Positions 10,640 through 21,223 of a stretch of DNA of 64,000 nt are shown here, piece after piece. Both the position numbers and the translations under genes were made by a program. Each line of letters starts with the position of its first letter. Positions within the stretch are counted from its first letter, which is position 1. The notes under the pieces were generated by a model that did not search any database, was not told the DNA's origin, and was given only the letters and a program-made list of their open reading frames with translations. Source of the stretch: Blastococcus sp. TBT05-19 (lineage in GTDB: Bacteria > Actinomycetota > Actinomycetes > Mycobacteriales > Geodermatophilaceae); the NCBI RefSeq assembly GCF_003319095.1, contig NZ_QOHI01000007.1, positions 1-64,000 of the forward strand. Reading direction: 5' to 3'.

Positions 10640-11664
10640 CGGGCGCGCAGCTGCTCGCGCAGCGCCGCGATGGTCCCCTCGCGGTCGAGGTGCGAGGTGT
10701 AGCCGGCGGCCGCGCGATGGCCGCCGCCGCCCAGGGCCATGGCGATGCGGGCGACGTCGGTGGCGCCGCGGGACCGCATCGAGACGGTCCACGAACCGTC
10801 GGGCTGCCCCTTGAGGACGCAGGCCACGTCGGCCTCCTCGGCCGAGCGGATGACGTCGACCAGCGCCTCGAGCTGCTCGCCGGCGAGGCCGTGCTCGCCG
10901 GCCTCCGCGGCGCTGGACCACGTCCAGACCAGCCCGTCGCCCACCTCGGGCTCCAGGGTGGCGCGACCGGTCACCACGGACAGCAGCCCCAGCCAGCCGA
11001 ACGGTGCGGTGTCGAACAGCCGGCGGCTGATGGCGGCGTGGTCGATGCCGGTGCTGAGCAGCCGGGCGGCCAGCTCGTGGGTGTCCGGGCGGGTGTTGCC
11101 GAAGCGGAAGGAGCCGGTGTCGGCGGCCAGCCCGGCGTAGAGGCAGGTGGCCAGGGAGTCGTCCAGCGTCACGCCCAGGCCGTCGAGCAGGTCGGCCACG
11201 AGGGTCACGGTGGCCGGGGCCGCGGGGTCGACGACGCGCAGCCGGCCGAAGCCCGGGTTGCTCGCGTGGTGGTCGACGACGATCGATGTCGCGGCCCGCT
11301 CCAGCAGCGGGGCGAGCTCGCCCAGCCGGCCCGGCGAGGCGGCGTCGAGGCTGACGAAGACGTCGGGCGAGGAGGGCACCGAGTCCGACGGCACCAGCCC
11401 GTCGGCGCCGGGGAGCCAGCCGAGCGAGGCCGGGAGGGTGAACGGTCCCGGGAAGGTGGCCAGCACCCGTGCGCCCCGGCGTCGCAGCCCCTCGGCCAGG
11501 GCCAGGGTGCTGCCCAGCGCGTCCGCGTCGGGCTGCACGTGGCCGGAGAGGACGACGGTCGCGCGCGCGTCCGCGGCCTCGGCGAGCACCGCGGACGCCG
11601 CGCGCAGCGCGTCGGCCAGGTCGCCGCTCAGCGGGTTCCGCGGGGTCGTGATCCGGGCGCTCAC
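10636..11664 (-). CDS. DHH-family phosphoesterase (NrnA-like oligoribonuclease/pAp phosphatase)
   Basis: A 342-residue DHH/DHHA1 protein. Metal-binding motifs are visible in order: GHVQPDADALGS, SLDAAS, VDHHASN (the DHH signature) and the C-terminal GGGGHRAAAGY substrate loop. NrnA-type enzymes remove nucleotides from nanoRNA and dephosphorylate 3'-phosphoadenosine 5'-phosphate; the actinobacterial member always follows rbfA. GTG start with a GTGA overlap to the preceding small gene. Confidence 0.94.
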   Translation of the reverse strand: MSARITTPRNPLSGDLADALRAASAVLAEAADARATVVLSGHVQPDADALGSTLALAEGLRRRGARVLATFPGPFTLPASLGWLPGADGLVPSDSVPSSPDVFVSLDAASPGRLGELAPLLERAATSIVVDHHASNPGFGRLRVVDPAAPATVTLVADLLDGLGVTLDDSLATCLYAGLAADTGSFRFGNTRPDTHELAARLLSTGIDHAAISRRLFDTAPFGWLGLLSVVTGRATLEPEVGDGLVWTWSSAAEAGEHGLAGEQLEALVDVIRSAEEADVACVLKGQPDGSWTVSMRSRGATDVARIAMALGGGGHRAAAGYTSHLDREGTIAALREQLRAR

Positions 11665-11900
11665 GCGCCCGGATCCGGGTCGGCCACGCGGCCGCCCTGG
11701 TGCTCGGTGATGTTCCCGCCGCCCACGGCGTACCCGGTCCCGTCGTCCGGCTCGTCCTCGGCGATGCTCGGCGCCTCGCCGATCTGGCCGTGCTTGCCGC
11801 CGTCGGTCGGGTCACCGCTGCCGGGGACGGCGCTGCCGCCCAGCACGGAAGCGCCCTGGCCCTCGCCGGGCTCGTACGGGTCGGGGTCGTTCTCGGTCAC
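11661..11900 (-). CDS. Small acidic disordered protein
   Basis: A 79-residue protein, rich in Gly, Asp, Glu and Pro, with no recognisable domain, signal peptide or membrane segment. It is held by GTGA overlaps on both sides (rbfA stop upstream, DHH start downstream), which argues for real translation in the operon. Function unknown; lineage-specific insertion between rbfA and the DHH gene. Confidence 0.65.
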   Translation of the reverse strand: MTENDPDPYEPGEGQGASVLGGSAVPGSGDPTDGGKHGQIGEAPSIAEDEPDDGTGYAVGGGNITEHQGGRVADPDPGA

Positions 11901-12403
11901 TGTGCGCTCCTCGTCGGGGCGGGGTCCTCGGATCCCTCATCGGCAGCGGAGGCCGCAGCCGTGTCGTCGTCGTCCTCGTCGTCCTCGGCAGGACGGCGGT
12001 AGGGGTCGGCCTCGCCGGCGTAGCTGGCGCCCTCGCGGGCGCGGGCGAGCTCGGCGTCGGCGTGCCGGGCGCGCTCGAGCGCCTCCTCGAGCTCGCGGGC
12101 GGTGTCCGGGACGATGTCGGCCACGAACTCCAGCGAGGGGACGAACTTGATCCCCGTCTGCTTGCCGACCGTGGACCGCAGCACCCCGGTGGCGCTGGCG
12201 AGCGCCTTCGCCGAGTCGGCGATCGCGGTCTCGTCGCCGTAGACGGTGTAGAAGACCGTGGCCTCGCGGAGGTCGCTGGTCACGCGGGCGTCGGTGACGG
12301 TCACCATGCCCAGGCGGGGGTCCTTGATCTGGGTCTCGATCGCGGCGGAGACGATCTGACGGATGCGCACCGCGAGCTTGCGGGCGCGGGCCGGGTCGGC
12401 CAT
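11897..12403 (-). CDS. rbfA: 30S ribosome-binding factor A
   Basis: A cold-shock ribosome maturation factor that binds 16S helix 1 and the 30S subunit. The KH-like core ([41 protein letters not shown]) is complete at residues 9-120. The 168-residue length exceeds the usual 120-150 because of an acidic C-terminal tail (EDDEDDDD), common in high-GC actinobacteria. ATG at 12403 has the strong site CAGGAGGTCCTG directly upstream. Confidence 0.96.
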   Translation of the reverse strand: MADPARARKLAVRIRQIVSAAIETQIKDPRLGMVTVTDARVTSDLREATVFYTVYGDETAIADSAKALASATGVLRSTVGKQTGIKFVPSLEFVADIVPDTARELEEALERARHADAELARAREGASYAGEADPYRRPAEDDEDDDDTAAASAADEGSEDPAPTRSAQ

Positions 12404-12424
12404 CAGGACCTCCTGGTGAGTGAC

Positions 12425-12487
12425 TGGAACGGCCCCGTCCAGAGGCTCACCCCGAGCGGAGCGAGGGGTGAGGGGGACGGGGTCCTT
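12425..12487 (-). repeat. Two-tier hairpin repeat, copy A
   Basis: First of four related intergenic hairpins (others at 12816, 36993, 37925). It starts 2 nt after the DUF503 stop codon with AAGGACC. The outer arms CCCCGTCC/GGACGGGG and inner arms CTCACCCC/GGGGTGAG enclose a loop GAGCGGAGCGA; the far flank is TGGAAC. It could act as a terminator, attenuator or mRNA 3' stabiliser between DUF503 and rbfA. Confidence 0.75.
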
Positions 12488-12489
12488 GA

Positions 12490-12783
12490 TCAATCGCTGT
12501 CGCTGAACAGCTGCCGGTGCGTCGACAGCAGCGTCACCTCCGGCCGCTCGGCCAGCAACCGCTCGCAGGCGTCGAGGACGTCGGTGACCTGACCGGCCTC
12601 CCCCGCGACGGTGGCGACCCCGATCTGCACGCGGCGGTGCAGGTCCTGGTCGCCGACCTCCGCGGCGGAGACGGCGAAGCGCCGCCGCAGCTCGGCCACG
12701 ATCGGCCGGACGACGGAGCGCTTGCCCTTGAGCGAGTGGACGTCGCCCAGCAGCAGGTCGGCGGTCAGTGCCCCGGTGAACAC
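12490..12783 (-). CDS. DUF503 (YlxP-like) protein
   Basis: A 97-residue protein with the DUF503 core [26 protein letters not shown] and the downstream [18 protein letters not shown]. The family is always found between infB and rbfA; its role in ribosome biogenesis is presumed, not shown. I chose GTG at 12783 because GGGAGG lies 7 nt before it; a GTG 15 bp further upstream would start inside that ribosome site. It is flanked on both sides by copies of the hairpin repeat. Confidence 0.85.
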   Translation of the reverse strand: MFTGALTADLLLGDVHSLKGKRSVVRPIVAELRRRFAVSAAEVGDQDLHRRVQIGVATVAGEAGQVTDVLDACERLLAERPEVTLLSTHRQLFSDSD

Positions 12784-12815
12784 CAGTGCACCTCCCACCG
12801 ACCCGCTGCAAGTGA

Positions 12816-12883
12816 CGTGCTGGAACGGCTCCGCTGCAGGGCCCCGCGCCGAGCGTGCGAGGCGCGGGGGCAGCGGGGTCCTT
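12816..12883 (-). repeat. Two-tier hairpin repeat, copy B
   Basis: Begins immediately after the infB TAG with AAGGACC. The outer arms CCGCTGC/GCAGCGG and inner arms CCCCGCGCC/GGCGCGGGG enclose the loop GAGCGTGCGA; the far flank is TGGAACGG preceded by CGTGC. It is the most regular of the four copies. Confidence 0.8.
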
Positions 12884-15805
12884 CTACTCGCGCGGCTTCT
12901 CGCGCATCTCGAAGGTCTGGATCACGTCATCGGTCTTGATGTCGTTGAACGACCCCAGGCCGATACCGCACTCGTAGCCCTCGCGGACCTCGGTCGCGTC
13001 GTCCTTGAAGCGGCGGAGGGACTCCACCGTCAGGTTGTCGGCGATCACGGCACCGTCGCGGATGAGACGGGCCTTCGAGTTCCGCACGATCGTGCCGCTG
13101 CGGACCAGCGAACCGGCGACGTTGCCGATCTTCGGCACCCGGAAGACCTCGCGGACCTCCGCCGTGCCGAGCTGGACCTCCTCGTAGATGGGCTTGAGCA
13201 TGCCCTTGAGCGCGGCCTCGATCTCCTCGATCGCCTGGTAGATGACCGTGTAGTACCGGACATCCACGCCCTCGCGGTTGGCGAGCTCGGTGGCCTGGCC
13301 CTCGGCCCGGACGTTGAAGCCGAGGACGATGACGTCGTCGGCCAGCGCCAGGTCGATGTCGCTCTTGGTGATGCCACCCACGCCGCGGTGGATGACCCGC
13401 AGCGAGATCTCGTCGTCGATCTCGATCTTCATCAGCGCCTCTTCGAGCGCCTCGACGGTGCCCGAGTTGTCGCCCTTGATGATCAGGTTGAGCTGACGGG
13501 TCTCCTTGAGCGCGGCGTCGAGGTCCTCGAGGCTGATCCGCTTCCGCATCGACGCGTTCTGCGCGTTGCGGATGCGGGCCTGACGACGGTCGGCGATCTG
13601 CCGGGCGACGCGGTCCTCCTCGACGACGAGGAACGTGTCACCGGCACGCGGCACCGAGGTGAGACCCACGACCTGCACGGGGCGGGCCGGCAGGGCCTCC
13701 TTCAGCTTGTTGCCGTGCTCGTCGAGCAGCGACCGGACGCGACCGTAGGCGTCGCCGGCCACGATCGAGTCGCCCTGGCGCAGCGTTCCGCGCTGGACGA
13801 GCACCGTCGCGACGGGGCCGCGGCCCTTGTCCAGCTTGCCCTCGATGACCACACCCTGCGGGTCCTGCTCGGTGTTCGCGCGCAGGTCCAGCGAGGCGTC
13901 GGCGGTCAGCAGGATCGCCGCGGTGAGCTCGTCGAGGCCGATCCGGTTGAGCGCGGAGACGTCGACGAACATCGTGTCGCCGCCGTACTCCTCCGCCACC
14001 AGGCCGTACTCGGTGAGCTGCTGGCGGATCTTGGCGGGGTTGGCCCCCTCCTTGTCCACCTTGTTCACCGCGACCACGATCGGCACCTCGGCCGCCTGGG
14101 CGTGGTTGAGCGCCTCGACCGTCTGCGGCATGACGCCGTCGTCGGCCGCGACGACCAGCACGACGATGTCGGTGACCTTCGCGCCTCGGGCACGCATCGC
14201 GGTGAACGACTCGTGACCCGGGGTGTCGATGAAGGTGATCGGCCGCTGCTCGCCCTCGAGCTCGCTGACGATCTGGTAGGCGCCGATGTGCTGGGTGATG
14301 CCGCCGGCCTCGCGCGCCACCACGTTGGTGTTGCGCAGGGCGTCGAGCAGCTTGGTCTTTCCGTGGTCGACGTGACCCATGACGGTCACGACCGGCGGAC
14401 GGACGTCCCAGTCGCCCTCGTCGCCCTCTTCGTCGCCGAAGGTGAGGTCGAAGGTCTCGAGGAGCTCGCGGTCCTCGTCCTCGGGGCTGACGACCTGGAT
14501 GACCCAGCCGATCTCGGCACCGAGCAGCTGCAGCGTCTCGTCGTTGACCGACTGCGTCGCGGTCACCATCTCGCCCAGGTGGAACAGGGCGGTGACCAGC
14601 GCGGCGGGCTGGGCGCCGATCTTCTCGGCGAGGTCGGTCAGCGAGGCGCCACGGGGCAGCCGGACGGACTGCCCGTTGCCGCGCGGCAGGCTGACGCCGC
14701 CCATGCTGGGCGCCGCCATCGAGTCGAACTCCTGACGCCGCTGCTTCTTGCTCTTGCGCCCGCGGACCGGTCCACGGCCCCCGGGACGCCCGAAGGCACC
14801 CGCGGTACCGGCACCGGAACCACCGCGACCACGACCGCGGCCACCGCCGCCACCACGGAAGCCACCACCGGCCGGCGCGCCGGCGCCAGGGGCACCGCCG
14901 CCGCCGCCGGGACGGAAGCCGCCGCCGCCGGGACCACCCGGACGGCCACCGCCGCCGGGACCACCGGCACGACCACCGGGACCGCCACCGGGGCGGCCGC
15001 CACCGGCCGGACGGCCGGGCATCATGCCCGGCGACGGGCGCTGCGGCATCATGCCCGGGTTGGGACGCGGACCGCCGGGACCGGCGGCCGGACGGGGGCC
15101 ACCGGCACCCGGGCCCGGACGCGCGCCGGGCGCGGGACGGGGGCCGCCGGCACCGGGCGCGGGGCGCGGACCACCGGCGCCGGGCGCCGGACGAGGACCG
15201 CCGGGCCCACCGGGGCCGGCCGGACCGGGCCGCGCCGCGCCGCCGGCCGGAGCCGGCCGCGGAGCGCTGCTGAAGGGGTTGTTGCCCGGCCGCGGCGCCG
15301 GCCGGGGGCCGGGACGCGGACCACCGGGAGCGGCACCGCCGGCCGGACGCGGTCCGGCGGGACGCGGCGCAGCCGGGGCGGCCGGGGCCTGCGGAGCCGG
15401 GGCCTGGGCGGCGGGAGCCGCCGGGGCCTGGGCGGCCGGGGCCTGCGGAGCCGGCGCGGCCGGACGCGGGCCGGGGCGCGGACCCGGAGCGGCAGCCGGA
15501 CGAGCCGGGGCCTGGGCAGCCGGCGCGGAGGCGGCCGGTGCCGACGGCGCGGCGGGAGCGGCCGGGGCCGCAGGCTTGGGGGCCGGGGCACTGGGGCGGG
15601 CGGCGGGGGCCGCGGGAGCGGCCGGTGCGCTGCCGCCACCGGTGGCGGCGCCGAGCGCCTCGCGGAGCCGCCGGGCCACGGGGGCCTCGACGGTGGAGGA
15701 CGCGGACTTCACGAACTCGCCCTGCTCCTTGAGCGTGGCGAGCACGGTCTTGCTGTCGACACCGAACTCCTTGGCGAGTTCGTGTACGCGGGCTTTGCCT
15801 GGCAC
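12884..15805 (-). CDS. infB: Translation initiation factor IF-2
   Basis: GTPase that brings fMet-tRNA to the 30S subunit. The 973-residue protein has an N-terminal IF2-N helix domain ([20 protein letters not shown]), a roughly 300-residue disordered Ala/Pro/Gly/Arg-rich linker (about residues 60-360), then the G domain with [14 protein letters not shown] and NKVD, and domains II-IV. The linker is the longest low-complexity stretch in the window and explains many false antisense reading frames here. GTG start. It lies between ylxR and DUF503. Confidence 0.98.
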   Translation of the reverse strand: MPGKARVHELAKEFGVDSKTVLATLKEQGEFVKSASSTVEAPVARRLREALGAATGGGSAPAAPAAPAARPSAPAPKPAAPAAPAAPSAPAASAPAAQAPARPAAAPGPRPGPRPAAPAPQAPAAQAPAAPAAQAPAPQAPAAPAAPRPAGPRPAGGAAPGGPRPGPRPAPRPGNNPFSSAPRPAPAGGAARPGPAGPGGPGGPRPAPGAGGPRPAPGAGGPRPAPGARPGPGAGGPRPAAGPGGPRPNPGMMPQRPSPGMMPGRPAGGGRPGGGPGGRAGGPGGGGRPGGPGGGGFRPGGGGGAPGAGAPAGGGFRGGGGGRGRGRGGSGAGTAGAFGRPGGRGPVRGRKSKKQRRQEFDSMAAPSMGGVSLPRGNGQSVRLPRGASLTDLAEKIGAQPAALVTALFHLGEMVTATQSVNDETLQLLGAEIGWVIQVVSPEDEDRELLETFDLTFGDEEGDEGDWDVRPPVVTVMGHVDHGKTKLLDALRNTNVVAREAGGITQHIGAYQIVSELEGEQRPITFIDTPGHESFTAMRARGAKVTDIVVLVVAADDGVMPQTVEALNHAQAAEVPIVVAVNKVDKEGANPAKIRQQLTEYGLVAEEYGGDTMFVDVSALNRIGLDELTAAILLTADASLDLRANTEQDPQGVVIEGKLDKGRGPVATVLVQRGTLRQGDSIVAGDAYGRVRSLLDEHGNKLKEALPARPVQVVGLTSVPRAGDTFLVVEEDRVARQIADRRQARIRNAQNASMRKRISLEDLDAALKETRQLNLIIKGDNSGTVEALEEALMKIEIDDEISLRVIHRGVGGITKSDIDLALADDVIVLGFNVRAEGQATELANREGVDVRYYTVIYQAIEEIEAALKGMLKPIYEEVQLGTAEVREVFRVPKIGNVAGSLVRSGTIVRNSKARLIRDGAVIADNLTVESLRRFKDDATEVREGYECGIGLGSFNDIKTDDVIQTFEMREKPRE

Positions 15806-15985
15806 GGGTCTCCTCTTCGTGAGGCCGGCGGCTTGCCCGCTCGACCTCGTCGTCAGTAGCGCATGGTCATCGTGAGAACTTCACGGCTGAGTCATCCGAC
15901 GGTGTCCTGTCGACGTGCGGACCGGCCTGGTGCCGGCCCGACTGTGTCCTGCTGCGTGCCCGATCCGGACCGCGACCCCGGCGCC

Positions 15986-16252
15986 TCAGGACGAGGGGCC
16001 GAGGACGTGCTCCCGGAGCGGACCGGCCTCCACGGGGGTGCTGCTGCGCAGCGCCCGCTGGAAGGCCCGGCGACGCTCCGCTGCGCGCAGGCACTCCGCC
16101 GTCGGGTGCAGGGAGGCACCGCGACCGGGTAGCACCCGCCGTGGATCGGGGACGAGCTCCCCGGCCACGACGACGACGCGCAGCAGGTCGTTGACCGTCG
16201 CCTTCTTCCGGCACCCCACGCAGGTGCGGACCGGATTCGACGTTTCGGCCAC
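15986..16252 (-). CDS. ylxR: YlxR (DUF448) RNA-binding protein
   Basis: An 88-residue DUF448 protein. The signature TCVGCRKKA lies near the N-terminus and GRGASLHPTAECL follows in the conserved RNA-binding cleft. It sits 8 bp downstream of nusA and upstream of infB, its universal place. The YlxR family has been linked to RNase P and to transcription regulation, but a role here is not shown. The GTG start at 16252 has only a weak ribosome site. A 180-bp gap (15806-15985) follows before infB, with nothing recognised. Confidence 0.88.
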   Translation of the reverse strand: MAETSNPVRTCVGCRKKATVNDLLRVVVVAGELVPDPRRVLPGRGASLHPTAECLRAAERRRAFQRALRSSTPVEAGPLREHVLGPSS

Positions 16253-16260
16253 CGGTAACT

Positions 16261-17412
16261 CTAGCGCGTGGCCGGTCCGCGATGTTCCGCGCGCCGCGGC
16301 GCGGAGCGCGGACCGCCCGCCGGAGGCTGCGAACGGCCGGCCGGAGCGCCGCCGCGCCCCCCGGCCGGGTGAGCCGGGGCGCCCGAGCGCAGCGGCGGCC
16401 GGCCCACCCCCGGCGAGGGGGTTGCGTCGGCGTCGTCGGGCTGGGCGTCGCTGCGGATGTCGATCCGGCAGCCGGTGAGGCGGGCGGCGAGGCGGGCGTT
16501 CTGCCCTTCCTTGCCGATGGCCAGCGACAGCTGGTAGTCCGGGACGACGACCCGCACGGCCTTGGCCTGGGCGTCGACCAGCCGGGCACTGCTGACCCGT
16601 GCCGGGCTCAGCGCCTGCGCCACGAAGTCGGCCGGGTCCTCGACCCAGTCGACGATGTCGATCTTCTCTCCGTGCAGCTCGCTCATCACGTTGCGCACCC
16701 GCTGACCCATCGGCCCGATGCAGGCGCCCTTGGCGTTGAGCCCCGGCACGGCGGTGCGGACGGCGATCTTCGAGCGGTGGCCCGCCTCGCGGGCGACCGC
16801 GACGATCTCGACGCTGCCGTCGGCGATCTCGGGCACCTCGAGCGCGAACAGCTTGCGCACCAGGTTGGGGTGGGTGCGGGAGACGGTGACCTGCGGGCCG
16901 CGGAAGGTGCGGGACACCGCCACGACGTAGGCCTTGATGCGGCTGCCGTGGGTGTAGGTCTCCCCCGGCACCTGCTCGGCCGACGGCAGCACGGCCTCGA
17001 CCTTGCCGATGTCGATCATCACCAGACCGCTGGCGTTGCGCCGCTGGTCGGCCTGGACGATGCCGCTGACGATGTCGCCTTCCTTGCCGGCGTACTCGCC
17101 GAAGGTCTGCTCGTTCTCGGCGTCGCGCAGGCGCTGGACGATGACCTGCTTGGCGGTGCTGGCCGCGATCCGGCCGAAGTCCGACGGGGTGTCGTCCCAC
17201 TCGCGCACGAGCTCGCCGTCGGGACCCAGCTCCTGCGCGAGGACGGCCACCTCGCCGCTCTTGCGGTCGACGTGCACCCGGACGTGCTTCGCCGCGCCGT
17301 CGGCGTGCCGGTAGGCGGTGACCAGCGCCGTCTCGAGGGCCTCGATCACCGTGTCGACCGGGATGCCCTTCTCCCGCTCCACCGCCTTGAGCGCGGTGAC
17401 GTCGATGTTCAC
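16261..17412 (-). CDS. nusA: Transcription termination/antitermination factor NusA
   Basis: RNA-polymerase-associated elongation factor. The 383-residue protein has the N-terminal polymerase-binding domain, the S1 domain ([14 protein letters not shown]), and tandem KH domains with [15 protein letters not shown] and [17 protein letters not shown]. The C-terminus is a Gly/Pro/Arg-rich tail and lacks the acidic repeats of gammaproteobacterial NusA, as usual in actinobacteria. GTG start overlapping the rimP TGA (GTGA). Confidence 0.97.
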   Translation of the reverse strand: MNIDVTALKAVEREKGIPVDTVIEALETALVTAYRHADGAAKHVRVHVDRKSGEVAVLAQELGPDGELVREWDDTPSDFGRIAASTAKQVIVQRLRDAENEQTFGEYAGKEGDIVSGIVQADQRRNASGLVMIDIGKVEAVLPSAEQVPGETYTHGSRIKAYVVAVSRTFRGPQVTVSRTHPNLVRKLFALEVPEIADGSVEIVAVAREAGHRSKIAVRTAVPGLNAKGACIGPMGQRVRNVMSELHGEKIDIVDWVEDPADFVAQALSPARVSSARLVDAQAKAVRVVVPDYQLSLAIGKEGQNARLAARLTGCRIDIRSDAQPDDADATPSPGVGRPPLRSGAPAHPAGGRGGAPAGRSQPPAGGPRSAPRRAEHRGPATR

Positions 17413-18068
17413 TTCTCTCCTCCGTCGTCGTCCGCGGGCTCGTCGAGGTCGTCGAGGTCCGCGGCGTCGTCCTGCGCGATGTCGTCGTCGATGTCGTCGA
17501 CGTCCTCGGCGAGGTCGTCGTCGTGGGAGTCGTCCGCGGCGTCGTGCCGCGCGAACTCCACCTGCACCCGGCCGGCGCCCAGGTCGGCCCACGGCACGAG
17601 GCGGGGCTGCGGAGCACGCTTCTTCGCGCCCGGCTTGCCCTTCGCCTCGACCGCCAGCGTGACGCCGGCGTCGTCGACGCCGGTGATGCGGCCGGTGAGC
17701 TGCTCGGTGGACCCGGCCGGGCCCACGGCGACCTGCACCATGCGGCCGTCGTTGCGCCGCCAGTGGCGCGGCTCGGTGAGCGGGCGGTCGACGCCGGGGC
17801 TGGTCACCTCGAGGACGTAGGGCGTCCGGCCCATGCCGTCGTCGTTGCTGTCGAGCACCTCGGAGACCGCCCGGCTGACCTCGGCGATGTCGTCGAGGGT
17901 CACCCCGTTGTCGCGGTCGACCACCACGCGCACGACGCTGCGCCGGCCGGCGGGGGTCACCACGAGCTCCTCGAGGTCGTACCCGGCCCCGGTGACGACC
18001 GGCTGGATCCAGCCGGAGAGCCGCTCGGTGGCGGGGTCGCTCCGCTGGGTTCCGCGAGAGGCGGACAC
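17409..18068 (-). CDS. rimP: Ribosome maturation factor RimP
   Basis: Required for 30S subunit maturation. The 219-residue protein contains [22 protein letters not shown] and the conserved [14 protein letters not shown] motif, then a C-terminal SH3-like domain and a very acidic tail ([14 protein letters not shown]), which lengthens it beyond the usual 150-190. GTG at 18068 is preceded by GAGGAGG. First gene of the rimP-nusA-ylxR-infB operon; the divergent gap 18069-18335 must hold promoters, but none is clear. Confidence 0.95.
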   Translation of the reverse strand: MSASRGTQRSDPATERLSGWIQPVVTGAGYDLEELVVTPAGRRSVVRVVVDRDNGVTLDDIAEVSRAVSEVLDSNDDGMGRTPYVLEVTSPGVDRPLTEPRHWRRNDGRMVQVAVGPAGSTEQLTGRITGVDDAGVTLAVEAKGKPGAKKRAPQPRLVPWADLGAGRVQVEFARHDAADDSHDDDLAEDVDDIDDDIAQDDAADLDDLDEPADDDGGEK

Positions 18069-18335
18069 AGTTGCCTCCTCAGGCTCGGTCGGCCGCACGA
18101 TGCGTGCGCGCACCCCTGCGGACCGGCGCCGGAGACCTGCAGAGCGGCCGGGCGCGGTGCCGAGGGGAAGGGCCCAGGCTACCGCCCGCCGGGCCGCGCC
18201 GGACCGCCGCACCGGGCGAGGACCCCGTCACGCGGTGGGGCGCGAGAGGCGGGCGGGATCCGCCGGGGGCGACGCGGCACGGCGTGCGGCACGTGCGACC
18301 GGCTGCCGGAGCGTCCGGCTGAGAGGATGGCGGTG

Positions 18336-18818
18336 ATGCCTCCTACCGCCCTCCCCGGCCCGCGGACGTTCACCCGCCGCACCCTGCTCGCGGTCACCGC
18401 GGCGGGGCTGGTGACCCTCGCGGGGTGCACCTCCTCCGCGGACGACGAGCAGGAGGCCGTGACCAGCGAGCAGGCCGACGAGCTCGCCGGCCAGGTCGCC
18501 GTGCAGGAGACGCTGGTCGCGGCCTACGACCTGGCGTTCGGCGCCGACCCGGCGCTCGCCGCGGCCGCCGCCGACCTCGCCACCCAGGCCGGCGAGCAGC
18601 TGGAGCGGCTGCGGGACGCCGCCCCGGGTGACCGTCCCGAGGGGCCCCCGCCCACCGGCACCCCTCCCGCCGGCGGGGCCCAGGCGTGGCTGCGCGCGCA
18701 GGTCGCGGCCGCCGCCACGTCGCACGCGGCCGCCTGCCTGGACCAGTCCGGCGCGCGGGCGGCCCTGCTGGGCTCGGTCGCCGCGGGCCTGCGGGGGCAC
18801 GAGGCACGACTGGCATGA
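18336..18818 (+). CDS. Secreted lipoprotein upstream of DUF4439 gene
   Basis: A 160-residue protein with a twin-arginine-like signal (TRRTLLAVTAAGLVTL) ending in the lipobox LAGC near residue 30, so it is likely a lipid-anchored exported protein. The mature part is Ala-rich and helical, ending QSGARAALLGSVAAGLRGHEARL. It lies 12 bp before the DUF4439 gene, so the two are probably one unit; the helical mature domain may itself be ferritin-like. A second in-frame ATG 9 bp upstream is possible. Confidence 0.75.
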   Translation: MPPTALPGPRTFTRRTLLAVTAAGLVTLAGCTSSADDEQEAVTSEQADELAGQVAVQETLVAAYDLAFGADPALAAAAADLATQAGEQLERLRDAAPGDRPEGPPPTGTPPAGGAQAWLRAQVAAAATSHAAACLDQSGARAALLGSVAAGLRGHEARLA

Positions 18819-18830
18819 GGGAGTTCGGGA

Positions 18831-19289
18831 ATGGCTGAGGACAGCACGGAGACCACCGAGGAGAACGACGCGCTGGCCGACGCCCTCGCCGCCGAGCACG
18901 CGGCCGTCTGGGGCTACGGCGTGGTGGGCGCCGCGCTGCCGGCCGGTCAGCGGCAGCCGGTGGTGGCGGCCGAGAACGCGCACCGCGACGTCCGGGACCG
19001 GCTCACGGCGCTGCTCGCCGAGCGCGGCGAGGACCCCGCCGGACCCGAGGGCGGCTACGCCCTCCCCTTCCCGGTGCTCTCCGCCGTCGACGCGGCGAAC
19101 CTGGCCGTCACCGTGGAGGACGGCGTCGTGGCGGCGTGGGTGCGGGTGCTCGGCCGGGCCGGCGAGCGCGCGACCCGCGAGCTGGCCATGGGCGCGCTCG
19201 GCGGGGCCGAGGTGCGGGCGGTGTCGTGGCGGGCGGCCGCCGGGAAGACGACGACGACGAGCGCGCTGCCGGGGCTGCCCGCGCGGTGA
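18831..19289 (+). CDS. DUF4439 ferritin-like protein
   Basis: A 152-residue helical protein with ALAAEHAAVWGYGVVGA at the start and NAHRDVRDRLTALL in the next helix; the Glu and His residues spaced like this are the pattern of DUF4439, a ferritin-like four-helix family found next to rimP in many actinobacteria. No signal peptide. It follows the lipoprotein gene and is convergent with the PBP gene 11 bp away. Function unproven. Confidence 0.78.
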   Translation: MAEDSTETTEENDALADALAAEHAAVWGYGVVGAALPAGQRQPVVAAENAHRDVRDRLTALLAERGEDPAGPEGGYALPFPVLSAVDAANLAVTVEDGVVAAWVRVLGRAGERATRELAMGALGGAEVRAVSWRAAAGKTTTTSALPGLPAR

Positions 19290-19299
19290 CCCGCGTTCC

Positions 19300-21192
19300 T
19301 CAGCGCACCGCGCCGAGGAACGCGTCGGTGACCGCGACCGCGGCGCTGCTGGACTGACCGCCCTCGACCAGCACCGCGAACGCCAGGTCGCCCCCCGCGC
19401 CGCCCAGGCGGTAGCCGACGAACCAGCCGTGCGAGTCCGGCGGGGTGTTGCTGCCGTACTCCGCGGTGCCGGTCTTGCCGAACACCTCGCCCCGGTCGCC
19501 CAGCGCCGTCGCCGTCCCGGAGAGCACGACCTGCCGCATCAGCGGCCGGAGCGCGGCCAGCACCTCGGCCGACGGGCCGGCAGGGGTCGCGCCGGCGGGC
19601 TCGGCGCCCACGACCTCGACGGGGGCGGCCGGCGTGCCGCTGGCGATGCCCGCGGCGACCAGCGCCATCTGGGCCGGGCTCATCAGCACCTGGCCCTGGC
19701 CGATCGCGTTCGCCGCCTTCGTCGTCCCGGTGCTGTCCGAGGGCACGGTGCCGCTGAAGACGTCCACCGGCAGCTGCCAGTCGGTGCCCACGCCGTAGGC
19801 CGCCGCCGCCTCGGCCAGCGCGGGGTCGGGCAGCTGCAGCCCCTCCTCGATGAAGGTCGTGTTGCAGGACTGCGCGAACGCCTCGGTGAAGGGCACGGTG
19901 CCCAGGTCGAACTGGTCCTGGTTCTCGAACTCGCGGCCGTCGACCACCGTGGTGCCCGGGCACGCGACCGGGGAGTCCGGGGCCACCGAGCCGGCCGACA
20001 GGAGCGCGGTCGCGGTGATCGCCTTCATGCTCGAGCCGGGTGGGAACTGACCGGCCAGCGCGTTCCCGGCGTCGGCGATCTCGTTGGAGGAAACGGCGAG
20101 GAGCTCGCCGGTCCCGGGGCGCACGACGACGAGGTGGGTGGGCCGGGCCTCGGCGGCGACCGCGGCGTCGGCGGCCTCCTGGAGGCCCCGCACCAGCGGC
20201 GTCCGGACCGGCTCTCCGGGCACCGGGTCGACCGCGGCGATCTCGCGGCCGGCGTCGCCGGTGCCCTCGTCGGTGCTCACCACCGAGACGGTGAAGCCGG
20301 CGGTGCCGGTGAGCTGCTCCTGGAGCGCGCGCTGCAGCCCGGACAGGCCCACCTGGTCGCCGGCGGCGTACCGCGGGACGCCGTCCTCGGCGGACTCCTC
20401 GATGATCTCGGCGGTCGCGCCACCGACCCGGCCGAGCAGCGCCTCGGCGAAGCGCGGCGTGGGCGCGAGGGACCGGGTGTCGGTCGGGAACACCGCACCC
20501 GGCAGGTCGAACACCTGCGCGCGGATCCGCTCGAAGTCCGGCCGGCGCAGCGTGATGACGGGGACGAACTGCCCGTCGGGGGCGGCCTGCACGTCGGCGA
20601 CGATCTCGTCCGCGGCGATGCCCGTGGCCGCCGACAGCGCGGCGGCCAGGGCCGGGAGGTCGGTCTCCTGCCCCTTGGCCACGCCGACGTTGACCACCTC
20701 GGTCTCGGTGAACAGGGGGGTCCCCTCGGCGTCCGTGATCGGCGCGCGCTCGGGCAGGCTGCGGACCAGCTCGAGGCGCTGCCCCTCCCCCAGCTCGGGG
20801 TGCACCATCGCGGGCTCGGCCACGACCTCCCAGGCCTCCTCGCCCTCCTGCAGGCGCAGGGCGCCGTCGTAGCTCCACTCCGGCGCGGCCGCCAGCGCCC
20901 AGGTCGCCGTCCAGTCGACGGTGGCCGTGTCGTCCTCGACGGTGATGTCGCCCAGCTCGGGGCGCAGCACCGCGCCGGGCAGGTCGGCCGCGGTCTGCTC
21001 GAGCAGCGCGGTGGCGACGGCGGTGTCGGTCGTGGCCTCGGCGGCGGCTCCGGTCTCGCCCGCGGCCCAGTCCTCGAGGAACGCCTCGGCGGCGCTGCGC
21101 ACGTCGTCCTCGCTGCTGCCGGAGCAGCCGGCCAGCACCGGCACGGCCATCAGCAGGGAGGTCAGCAGCAGAGGGGCTGGTCGTGTCCGCAC
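19300..21192 (-). CDS. Penicillin-binding protein lipoprotein (transpeptidase)
   Basis: A 630-residue peptidoglycan transpeptidase. It has a lipoprotein signal (lipobox VLAGC, Cys23), an NTF2-like MecA-N domain, a PBP dimerisation domain, and a transpeptidase domain with SSMK (SxxK), SCN (SxN) and KTGTAEY (KTG). All three active-site motifs are intact. The organisation matches Mycobacterium Rv2864c, in the same synteny with GNAT, ispG, rseP and dxr downstream in the cluster. Extracytoplasmic, membrane anchored. Confidence 0.92.
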   Translation of the reverse strand: MRTRPAPLLLTSLLMAVPVLAGCSGSSEDDVRSAAEAFLEDWAAGETGAAAEATTDTAVATALLEQTAADLPGAVLRPELGDITVEDDTATVDWTATWALAAAPEWSYDGALRLQEGEEAWEVVAEPAMVHPELGEGQRLELVRSLPERAPITDAEGTPLFTETEVVNVGVAKGQETDLPALAAALSAATGIAADEIVADVQAAPDGQFVPVITLRRPDFERIRAQVFDLPGAVFPTDTRSLAPTPRFAEALLGRVGGATAEIIEESAEDGVPRYAAGDQVGLSGLQRALQEQLTGTAGFTVSVVSTDEGTGDAGREIAAVDPVPGEPVRTPLVRGLQEAADAAVAAEARPTHLVVVRPGTGELLAVSSNEIADAGNALAGQFPPGSSMKAITATALLSAGSVAPDSPVACPGTTVVDGREFENQDQFDLGTVPFTEAFAQSCNTTFIEEGLQLPDPALAEAAAAYGVGTDWQLPVDVFSGTVPSDSTGTTKAANAIGQGQVLMSPAQMALVAAGIASGTPAAPVEVVGAEPAGATPAGPSAEVLAALRPLMRQVVLSGTATALGDRGEVFGKTGTAEYGSNTPPDSHGWFVGYRLGGAGGDLAFAVLVEGGQSSSAAVAVTDAFLGAVR

Positions 21193-21223
21193 GGGGTCAC
21201 ATTGTCAGAAGGCGACGCGCGCT

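Noticed and set aside
14748-15875. Rightward Pro/Gly-rich frame of about 375 residues
   Set aside because: Antisense of the low-complexity linker of IF-2.
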